Made by a program: the position numbers and the translations under genes
Source of the DNA: DATKYV01 sp035528275
GTDB taxonomy: Bacteria > Acidobacteriota > Terriglobia > UBA7540
DNA: 5,600 nt
Direction: 5' to 3'
Assembly (NCBI GenBank): GCA_035528275.1
Contig: DATKYV010000182.1
Location: 1 to 5,600, forward strand
In this document: piece by piece, positions 1 through 5,264 of the stretch
Position numbering within the stretch: the stretch's first letter is position 1
How the letters are laid out: every line of letters starts with the position of its first letter
The notes under the pieces: model-generated
The model's database searches: none
The model's input: the letters and a program-made list of their open reading frames with translations, nothing else
Told to the model about the DNA's origin: nothing

Positions 1-11
1 AAACAAAAAGC

Positions 12-60
12 AAAACCGGACAGATCATGTGCTATAAAAACCGGACATCTTCATGTGCTA
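12..60. repeat. Two imperfect direct repeats, possible IS21-like element end
   Basis: Two head-to-tail copies occupy 12-34 and 37-60. Both begin AAAACCGGACA and end TCATGTGCTA, with a different short middle (copy spacing 25 bp at the left part and 26 bp at the right part). Short directly repeated sites just inside the ends are typical of IS21-family elements (established for the family), and AAACCGGACA...TGTGCTA resembles such ends as I remember them. The sequence ACA at 64-66 could be the terminal bases, putting the element body to the left of the window. No transposase coding sequence is visible, so this may be an intact neighbouring element, a solo end, or another kind of repeat. Confidence 0.45.
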
Positions 61-141
61 ACGACAAGGGTGGAACTGAGAGGGAGAATGTCCGAGCCGA
101 AGTCCGGGATAACAGCCAATCCAAGCGCGGGAGTTGCGGCC

Positions 142-169
142 TGAAGGAATCCCAGACTATTATCCTTCA
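142..169. promoter_or_regulatory. Candidate activator-binding dyad upstream of sigma-54 promoter
   Basis: A perfect 7-bp inverted repeat, TGAAGGA (142-148) and TCCTTCA (163-169), separated by 14 bp. If the sigma-54 start is near 240, the dyad is centred about 85 bp upstream, within the range where NtrC-family activators bind (family knowledge). Its spacer contains one arm of a second, overlapping inverted pair: AGTCCGGGAT at 101-110 and ATCCCAGACT at 149-158, which match in 9 of 10 positions when one is reversed. Either could be an enhancer site. Chance occurrence of a 7-bp dyad in 150 bp is not negligible. Confidence 0.3.
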
Positions 170-212
170 CCGTTAACCCTTGGTCTGTTGTTCAGCGCTG
201 ATATGGTCTGGG

Positions 213-229
213 TTGGAACCCTGATTGCC
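213..229 (+). promoter_or_regulatory. Sigma-54 (-24/-12) promoter candidate
   Basis: The sequence TTGGAACCCTGATTGCC has the invariant GG (215-216) and GC (227-228) exactly 10 bp apart, and keeps TTGG, the following A and C, and TTGC of the consensus YTGGCACGrNNNTTGCW. It differs at the C after GG, the G and purine after AC, and the final W. Transcription would start near 240, giving a leader of about 118 nt to the ATG at 358. A sigma-54 activator is encoded about 3.5 kb downstream, which makes a sigma-54 promoter here plausible. A weak sigma-70 alternative, TTGGTC-N16-TATGGT (180-207), overlaps the same region and cannot be excluded. Confidence 0.5.
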
Positions 230-357
230 ACTGGCTCCCGGCGCGGTCAATCTACTATGGAGTGCGAGAATCTCGTCACAGTTTGCGAAGGTTTGTGGCA
301 AAAGTCAATGTAACCCTTGAGAGAAAAGTCGCATCCGACCAAGTACCACCAAGCATC

Positions 358-1590
358 ATGATGATTATGCGGTCTTCGCGGGGGGACGCTGCAAAGCTGG
401 TTGCGGTACTCGTGCTACTCGTTTTTTTGACGGGCGCGCGCGCGAGAGCGGAAGCTCCGATGGGGTCTGCCTCCACCCCGGACCCGCTCCGCGTGGCGCT
501 CGACCACTTCTACAACCTTGAGTACGATTCCGCCGACAAAGAATTCACCGAGTGGCTCAAGCAACATCCAGGCGACCTGCGGGCCCTGAACTACCTTGCG
601 GCCACCATCCTGCAGCGCGAATTGTTGCGCCGCGAGCTCCTGGAGGCGCAGGTCTACGGAAAAGGTGGCGAGGCTTACGAAGGCGAGAAGCAAGCCTTGT
701 CGCCCGAGCTGCGGCAGGAGTTTTTTGGGGTTCTCGAGGAAGCCGAGCGGCTCGCCGATGAACGGCTGAACAAGGACCCCCGCGAGGTGGAAGCGTTGTA
801 CTGGGCCGGCGTGAGCCATGTCACGCGTGCCCTGATCAATCTGACTTTGCTCAAGGCCCGCCTGGATGCCCTCGGCGAGGCCAAGAAGGCCCGCAAGTTG
901 CACGCCCAGGTTCTGAGTATCGATCCAAATTTCATCGACGCTTATCTTGTCCTGGGGATGTATGACTACATTGTGGGAAGCCTGCCGTGGTACATGAAGG
1001 TCGTTGCTTCGCTGATAGGGTATTCGGGAAATAGGGAGCGCGGGATCGCCGAAGTCAAGCGGGTAAGCGAGCAAGGCAACCGGGCTCGTGAGGACGCCAA
1101 ATCGTATCTGGGCATCCTGTATTACCGCGAAAAACGCTACGCGGAGGCGCTTACTGTTTTGCGGAACCTGGCGGACTCGTATCCCCGAAATTACGTCGTG
1201 CAGCAGGAGATCGCGCGCGTTTACAAATCCCAGGAAAACTGGAAAGCCGCCGCCAAAGTCTATGACGGCATCGTCGCCAAGCACGACAGCGGCGCGCCCG
1301 GATATGGCGAAGTCCCTCTGGCCAAGATCCTTTTCCAGGCGGGCGAGGTTTGGGAGAGCCAGGGGAGTCCGGAGCAGGCCCTGGTCCGCTACGAGCGGGC
1401 GGGAAAGCTCGGCGACAACAACATCTACATTTTTCGATCGGAGCTGGCCGCGGCGGATATCTGCGTGCGATTGAACCGCCGCGCGGAAGCGCTCCGCAAA
1501 TATCAGCGGGTCGCCGCCGCAATTCCCAATACGGGCGAGGGCAAAGCGGCGCGTCAGGCGTTGAAGAGACTCGGCGAAAACGCCGGGTGA
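358..1590 (+). CDS. Secreted tetratricopeptide-repeat protein, function unknown
   Basis: From the ATG at 358 the product is 410 aa. Residues 1-31 form a signal peptide: a basic n-region (MRSSRGDAAK from residue 4), a hydrophobic core LVAVLVLLVFL, and an ARA/E cleavage site near residue 31, so the mature protein should be periplasmic or envelope-associated. Helical repeats follow. TPR-like pairs are seen near 44-77, 144-190, 244-277 (YLGILYYREKRYAEALTVL, then SYPRN), 278-309, 317-350 and 362-390. The central block (about 141-240, with DPNFIDAYLVLGMYDYIVGSLPW and GNRERGI) is the most distinctive part and resembles uncharacterised bacterial TPR proteins, suggesting a scaffold or binding role rather than catalysis. 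No enzyme motif is seen. The frame is open to a GTG at 262 (442 aa) and a GTG at 295. I prefer 358 (or ATG 367) because of the signal peptide, although neither has a clear Shine-Dalgarno sequence. Likely transcribed from the sigma-54 candidate at 213-229. Confidence 0.8.
   Translation: MMIMRSSRGDAAKLVAVLVLLVFLTGARARAEAPMGSASTPDPLRVALDHFYNLEYDSADKEFTEWLKQHPGDLRALNYLAATILQRELLRRELLEAQVYGKGGEAYEGEKQALSPELRQEFFGVLEEAERLADERLNKDPREVEALYWAGVSHVTRALINLTLLKARLDALGEAKKARKLHAQVLSIDPNFIDAYLVLGMYDYIVGSLPWYMKVVASLIGYSGNRERGIAEVKRVSEQGNRAREDAKSYLGILYYREKRYAEALTVLRNLADSYPRNYVVQQEIARVYKSQENWKAAAKVYDGIVAKHDSGAPGYGEVPLAKILFQAGEVWESQGSPEQALVRYERAGKLGDNNIYIFRSELAAADICVRLNRRAEALRKYQRVAAAIPNTGEGKAARQALKRLGENAG
1569..1588 (+). 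terminator. Hairpin at the end of the TPR gene
   Basis: An 8-bp stem with one G·U pair (ACTCGGCG at 1569-1576 with CGCCGGGT at 1581-1588) closes an AAAA loop and reaches into the stop codon. The following RNA is pyrimidine-rich (CTCTCTTTCTTCCTTT, 1598-1613), but the tract starts about nine bases after the stem, so this is not a textbook intrinsic terminator. It could end the transcript weakly or protect its 3' end. Confidence 0.3.
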
Positions 1591-1637
1591 GGCTGCTCTC
1601 TTTCTTCCTTTGACCAATCCTCAGATTTCTTCTCAGC

Positions 1638-1666
1638 TTGAGAGGCAGGTTTTCATCGCATACAAT
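1638..1666 (+). promoter_or_regulatory. Sigma-70 type promoter of the kinase-regulator operon
   Basis: TTGAGA at 1638-1643 and TACAAT at 1661-1666 are separated by the optimal 17 bp; each hexamer is one or two bases from consensus. The start would be near 1673, giving a ~65-nt leader before the GTG at 1738. The -35 box lies in the right arm of a small hairpin (CTTCTCA 1629-1635 with TGAGAGG 1639-1645, loop GCT). The leader also contains the 9-bp palindrome GGTCGGACC (1717-1725) just before the ribosome binding site. No sigma-54 site was found here, so the activator operon appears to be expressed by the housekeeping polymerase. Confidence 0.6.
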
Positions 1667-1726
1667 ACACGCCAGGAGAGCCCGGTCTCTGTTCTATTGA
1701 ACCGCCGCCTTGGTCAGGTCGGACCC

Positions 1727-1733
1727 GAGGGAG
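1727..1733 (+). promoter_or_regulatory. Ribosome binding site fixing the GTG start of the kinase
   Basis: GAGGGAG lies four bases before the GTG at 1738 (seven bases from its GAGG core). This supports a GTG start; the first in-frame ATG is at residue 29, inside the first membrane segment, and would destroy it. Confidence 0.65.
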
Positions 1734-1737
1734 CCCC

Positions 1738-3777
1738 GTGGACGTTGCTTTCGAACTTACCCCTCTCGTAGCGGGCAAGCTCATTGTTTACTCCTTGGGC
1801 TCATTGGTGCACCTGTTTCTGATGGTGTTGATCCTCGGCCAGCGGCGCCTGCACCGTCTGGAATGGCTGCTCTTCGCGTTGATGGCGGCGCTGTTCATGT
1901 GGAACGCCGGGAACCTGCTGGCGCTCAACGTAGGACTCTTCTACGGCGTCGGTCCCAATGTGCTCTCGGCCTTGTCGCGCCTGGTTCCAGCCCTGGGACT
2001 TATTCTAATCCCTCCCCTCATGGTTCACGTTCACGCCCAATACGCGACACAGTTTCACCACTCCCCAGCGGCGGGAAGAGCTCTCATCGCACTGTTCTAC
2101 GCTCCTCTGTTGGGTGCGCCGTGGATGCTTGGAAGATTGCTGGGCCGCCTGGAATTGGATCCGGTGATCTCCATCCGGCAATTTGCCGGCCTTTTGGTTG
2201 TGTGGCTAGTCGCCGCGTTGCTGGCGAGCGCGGCTCTCAATTTGGATTTCCGCCGCCAGACCGCGGACCCTCGATTCATCCGCTTTCATTCCTGGCTTGT
2301 TGGCTTGCAGATATTCCTTGTCGCGGGGCTCGTGGCGGCCTACGTCGCGCGGCCGCTGCCGTTTCAAGGGCTGGGAGGCTGGTTTCCAACCTTCCTGATG
2401 CTGGCCGGCATCTTTCCCAGCGTGTTGATGGGCTACTCGATTTTCCGCTACAACTTCCTCGAATTGCGTGTGCAGCGCAATCTCGTCTATTCAATTGTCG
2501 CCATCTTCGCGCTGCTGATTTACGTCAACGTCATCCGGCGGGTGAGCGGGTATCTCGAGCTGCGCAACATTCTCCCTTCCGCGGTGACGGAAGGGGTGAT
2601 GATCTTTGCTTTGGTCATCTTCCTGGAGCCGGTGAAGAAGCAGATCAACCGATTGCTCCACGCCGCCTTCTTATCCCAGGTTGCGCCGATCCAGCGATTC
2701 GCGGCGGAGATTCAGGAGTACGCCAAGCAATCCGGTGATGTGGAGGCCCTGAAACGCTTCATCGAGCTTCGCGCGCCGCAGGAGCTTGGCTTAAAACGCG
2801 TTGTCCTCCGGGTTGCCGAGGACCCGGCGGGAACGGGGAGTCCATCCATACCGCCGCCCAAGGAGCATTGGTTCCCGGTCCGCCGAGGCGACGAGGTTCT
2901 GGGCCGTCTTGAGGTGTCTCCTCTCGCGCCGGAACTCTCCGGCGATCAGTTCGGCGCGCTCGAGTTCCTGGCCGACCAACTGGCTGCGGCGTTGGAGCTG
3001 TGCCATCTTATCGCCGACAAGATCCGCCTGGAGCGCCAGCTGGCGGAAAAGGCGAAGATGGCGTTTCTCGGTGAGATGGCCACCCGCATCGCCCATAACG
3101 TCAAAAACCCTTTGAGCTCGATGAAGACGCTGGTGCAGTTGCTGGAAGAGGACACAAGCCTGCCGGAGCGCGTGCGCCAGGATTGCAGGCTGGTGACCCA
3201 GGAAATCGACCGGCTGAACCACAATATTTCTCAGGTATTGCGTTACGCGAAGCCCGCCCGGGACAAGGACCGCCCGGTGGATCTGGCAGTGGTGGTGAGC
3301 CGGGCAGTGGGTTTGTCGCGGGCCGAAGCTGAACGCCGCGGGGTAACAGTGGAGATCAATTCCCCCGGTGTGCCTTGTGCGGTCGAGGGAGGGGAAGAGG
3401 CTGCTAGCGACATCGTCTCGAACCTCCTGGTAAACGCCCTCGAAGCGAGTCCAAATGGCGGGTTGGTTCGTGTGGTTCTGATTCAGAACGTCGAGGCGAC
3501 TGAACTTTGGGTGGAGGACAATGGCTCGGGAATTCCCCAAGAGTTGAAAGAGAGAATCTTCGAGCCTTTTTTCACCACGCGTCCCGGCGGGACGGGCTTG
3601 GGTCTGGCCATCGTTACGCGTCGCTCGGAAGAGATCGGCGGAGCGGTGGAATGCGTTTCTCCGGCTGCTGAAGATGGGCGCGGGGGTTCCCGCTTCAAGG
3701 TTCGCTTCCGGACGGCAGGGCCGGCCGCGGAAAATTCCGGCAAGGAGAGCTATGCACTCCATCCTGATCGTGGATGA
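1738..3777 (+). CDS. Multi-pass membrane sensor histidine kinase (NtrB/ComP-like layout)
   Basis: 679 aa. The N-terminal ~300 residues are strongly hydrophobic, with eight or nine likely membrane spans (about 13-34, 41-63, 76-98, 111-131, 148-169, 184-204, 214-236, 247-267, 280-297), and no large extracytoplasmic domain. A cytoplasmic GAF-like region (about 315-424) leads by a short coiled coil into the dimerisation domain with the phospho-acceptor His453 in AHNVKNPLSS. The ATPase domain shows the N-box (SNLLVNALEAS, Asn562/566), G1 (DNGSGIP, Asp594), F-box (FEPFFTT, 608-614) and G2 (GGTGLGLAIV, 617-626). It should autophosphorylate on His453 and pass phosphate to the regulator encoded next; the signal is unknown and is probably sensed in or near the membrane. 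The residue after the histidine is Asn rather than the usual Glu/Asp, an unusual point. The 3' end overlaps the regulator gene by 26 bp, so the two are one operon. Confidence 0.93.
   Translation: MDVAFELTPLVAGKLIVYSLGSLVHLFLMVLILGQRRLHRLEWLLFALMAALFMWNAGNLLALNVGLFYGVGPNVLSALSRLVPALGLILIPPLMVHVHAQYATQFHHSPAAGRALIALFYAPLLGAPWMLGRLLGRLELDPVISIRQFAGLLVVWLVAALLASAALNLDFRRQTADPRFIRFHSWLVGLQIFLVAGLVAAYVARPLPFQGLGGWFPTFLMLAGIFPSVLMGYSIFRYNFLELRVQRNLVYSIVAIFALLIYVNVIRRVSGYLELRNILPSAVTEGVMIFALVIFLEPVKKQINRLLHAAFLSQVAPIQRFAAEIQEYAKQSGDVEALKRFIELRAPQELGLKRVVLRVAEDPAGTGSPSIPPPKEHWFPVRRGDEVLGRLEVSPLAPELSGDQFGALEFLADQLAAALELCHLIADKIRLERQLAEKAKMAFLGEMATRIAHNVKNPLSSMKTLVQLLEEDTSLPERVRQDCRLVTQEIDRLNHNISQVLRYAKPARDKDRPVDLAVVVSRAVGLSRAEAERRGVTVEINSPGVPCAVEGGEEAASDIVSNLLVNALEASPNGGLVRVVLIQNVEATELWVEDNGSGIPQELKERIFEPFFTTRPGGTGLGLAIVTRRSEEIGGAVECVSPAAEDGRGGSRFKVRFRTAGPAAENSGKESYALHPDRG
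3742..3749 (+). promoter_or_regulatory. Ribosome binding site of the regulator, inside the kinase gene
   Basis: AAGGAGAG ends two bases before the ATG at 3752 (four bases from the AAGGAG core). It decides the start: the same frame is open to an ATG at 3674, but the receiver domain begins exactly at MHSILIVDDD from 3752, and no good site precedes 3674. The site lies within kinase codons, a usual arrangement for translational coupling. Confidence 0.7.
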
Positions 3778-5131
3778 CGACGCGACGGCTCGCTACGGCA
3801 TGCGACGCGCGCTCGAAGAGTCTTATGAGGTGTTTGATGCCGATAGCGCGGCGGCCGCACGCCGCTTGCTGGCGGCGCGGAGTCCCCAGCTCTTGCTGCT
3901 CGACATCGAGATGCCGGGAGAAAGCGGGCTCGACCTTCTGCGCGAGCTGAAAGCGCAGGAAAGCTCCCCGGCCGTCATCATGATTACGGCGTACGGCTCC
4001 GAGAAGGTGGCCGTGGAGGCCATGAAGAGCGGCGCGTACGATTATCTTCCCAAGCCCTTTGAAGTGGACGAGCTTCGGTTGGTGGTTGAAAAGGCTTTCG
4101 AACACCTGGATTTGGCGGAGGAAAACCGCCGGCTGAAACGCCAGCTCACGTCCGAGGGACAGTTCGGGGCGATGATTGGTTCGAGCAATTCGATGCGCGC
4201 CCTTTTTGAGCTCGCCGACCGGGTGGCGGCGGCGGATGTCACGGTGCTCATTCAAGGCGAGAGCGGGACGGGAAAGGAGTTGCTGGCGCGGGAAATCCAC
4301 CGCAGAAGTAATCGCGGCAGCAAGCCCTTCGTCGCTCTCAATTGCGCGGCGCTGCCCGAACACCTCATCGAAAGCGAGTTGTTTGGTTACGAAAAAGGAG
4401 CGTTTACCGGCGCGGCTTCTCTGAAGCGAGGAAAATTCGAGCTGGCGCACGGCGGCACGCTCCTCCTCGACGAAGTGGGGGACATGTCGCTGGCCACCCA
4501 GGCCAAGCTCCTGCGGGTGCTCGAGACGCGCAAGGTGGAGCGTCTCGGCGGGACCGGTTCCATCGAGGTCGACGTCCGAATCCTCAGCGCCACCAACAAG
4601 GATCTGCCGGCGGAAATCTCCAGGCAGGCTTTTCGTGAAGACCTGTACTTTCGCCTGCGCGTCGTGCTCCTGAAAATTCCTCCGCTCAGGCAGCACAAAG
4701 AGGACATTCCGTTGCTCGTTGAGGAGTTCTGCCGGATGCTCGCCGCCAAACACCGGCGAAAGGTTCCCTCTGTCCCGCGGGAAACGATGGAACTGTTGTG
4801 CGGCGCCGACTGGAAAGGAAATGTCCGCGAGCTGAAGAATGTTCTGGAAAGCGCAGTGGTGATGAGCCAGGATGATATTCTCCAGCCCGAAGATTGTTCG
4901 CTGGAACAATTGGCCGCGCCGGGAAGGGGGGCGGGTGGTCAAGGATCGGCGGATTTCCTTGCGGCGTCCGACTATCGCGATGCCAAGCGACAGTTCGAAA
5001 TCGCTTTCATCAAAGCCAAGCTTCGCGAGCACGGTGGAAATATCACGCGCACGGCGGCTTCGATCGGCTTGCACCGTCAGAGTCTTCAGGAAAAACTCCG
5101 GGAGCTGGGAATACAGGCGCAGAAGGAATAG
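3752..5131 (+). CDS. Sigma-54-dependent response regulator, NtrC family
   Basis: 459 aa, the normal length for the family. Residues 1-120 are a CheY-like receiver with acidic Asp8/Asp9, phospho-acceptor Asp51 (LLLLDIEMPG), Thr79 and Lys101 (LPKPF). After a helical linker (115-133) comes a complete AAA+ domain (about 138-375): Walker A GESGTGKE (169-176), the sigma-54-contacting GAFTGA loop (216-221), Walker B GGTLLLDEVGD (234-244), arginine-finger region FREDLYFRL (294-302) and sensor II GNVRELKN (356-363). A Gly-rich hinge (391-399) leads to a Fis-type helix-turn-helix (about 425-453, GGNITRTAASIGLHRQSLQ). When phosphorylated it should form a ring, bind enhancer-like sites and remodel sigma-54 RNA polymerase using ATP. 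No key residue is missing, so it should be fully active. Partner kinase: the overlapping upstream gene. Likely local target: the TPR gene promoter at 213-229 (inference). Confidence 0.96.
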   Translation: MHSILIVDDDATARYGMRRALEESYEVFDADSAAAARRLLAARSPQLLLLDIEMPGESGLDLLRELKAQESSPAVIMITAYGSEKVAVEAMKSGAYDYLPKPFEVDELRLVVEKAFEHLDLAEENRRLKRQLTSEGQFGAMIGSSNSMRALFELADRVAAADVTVLIQGESGTGKELLAREIHRRSNRGSKPFVALNCAALPEHLIESELFGYEKGAFTGAASLKRGKFELAHGGTLLLDEVGDMSLATQAKLLRVLETRKVERLGGTGSIEVDVRILSATNKDLPAEISRQAFREDLYFRLRVVLLKIPPLRQHKEDIPLLVEEFCRMLAAKHRRKVPSVPRETMELLCGADWKGNVRELKNVLESAVVMSQDDILQPEDCSLEQLAAPGRGAGGQGSADFLAASDYRDAKRQFEIAFIKAKLREHGGNITRTAASIGLHRQSLQEKLRELGIQAQKE

Positions 5132-5142
5132 CTGGAAAGGAA

Positions 5143-5246
5143 ATCAAAAGGCAAACATCAAAAGGCAAGAATGGCAGACGTGGCAAACAGAGAAGAATCT
5201 CCCGAGCTGACTGGATTGTTGCCCTTTGCTTTTTGATTTGCCTTTT
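5143..5246. repeat. Foldback intergenic repeat of TCAAAAGGCAA units
   Basis: ATCAAAAGGCAA occurs twice in direct order with a 14-bp period (5143-5154, 5157-5168). The arm 5146-5168 is nearly complementary to 5226-5246: about 20 pairs plus one G·U, with a two-base bulge on the left arm. Inside the 57-bp loop, GGCAA (5182-5186) and TTGCC (5219-5223) add a further stem, so most of the gap between regulator and peptidase genes is one long foldback. It could act as a transcript end or processing site, and it fills the place where a terminator of the kinase-regulator operon would be expected. The A/T-rich character contrasts with the GC-rich genes, suggesting a dispersed REP- or MITE-like element; copies elsewhere cannot be seen from here. 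Confidence 0.6.
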
Positions 5247-5251
5247 ACAGT

Positions 5252-5261
5252 GGGAGGAGAG
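5252..5261 (+). promoter_or_regulatory. Strong ribosome binding site of the peptidase gene
   Basis: GGGAGGAGAG precedes the ATG at 5265, with the GGAGG core seven bases away. This is the strongest Shine-Dalgarno match in the window and fixes the start of a gene whose end lies outside it. No convincing sigma-70 or sigma-54 promoter was found in the 133-bp gap upstream. Confidence 0.65.
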
Positions 5262-5264
5262 CCA

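Larger units (their letters stand above)
67..357 (+). other. Leader and regulatory region of the TPR gene
   Basis: About 290 bp without a convincing gene. It holds an 18-codon micro-ORF (88-144), the inverted repeats described separately, and the sigma-54 promoter candidate. The reading frame of the TPR gene is open back to a GTG at 262, but the amino acids of 262-357 look like translated leader rather than protein: they sit in front of an otherwise normal signal peptide. No tRNA or riboswitch fold was recognised by eye. Confidence 0.5.

Noticed and set aside
262..357. N-terminal extension of the TPR protein from GTG 262 or GTG 295
   Set aside because: It would place about 35 non-hydrophobic residues in front of a normal signal peptide. 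GGAG overlaps the 262 start codon and GAAGG is only three bases from 295, both too close to be good ribosome binding sites.
415..1617. 400-codon open frame on the - strand opposite the TPR gene
   Set aside because: Same cause: antisense shadow of a GC-biased gene, with no motif, signal or ribosome binding site supporting it.
1717..1725. Palindrome GGTCGGACC in the kinase leader as an operator
   Set aside because: Only nine bases, no second copy found near the other promoters; recorded within the promoter entry but not claimed as a site.
1710..2738. 342-codon + strand frame overlapping the start of the kinase
   Set aside because: Arg/Pro/Ser-rich nonsense composition typical of an out-of-frame read; the kinase frame has a ribosome binding site and clear membrane segments.
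2791..3762. 323-codon open frame on the - strand opposite the kinase catalytic region
   Set aside because: The + strand frame carries the H, N, G1, F and G2 boxes; the antisense product is unrecognisable.
3695..5074. 459-codon open frame on the - strand opposite the regulator gene
   Set aside because: It lies entirely antisense to a gene with a complete set of NtrC-family motifs; its translation has no recognisable domain and the openness follows from GC-rich third positions.
5181..5232. Sigma-54 promoter in front of the peptidase gene (TGGCAAACAG, or CTGGATTGTTGCCC)
   Set aside because: In neither case do GG and GC fall 10 bp apart, and no TTGC box is in register.
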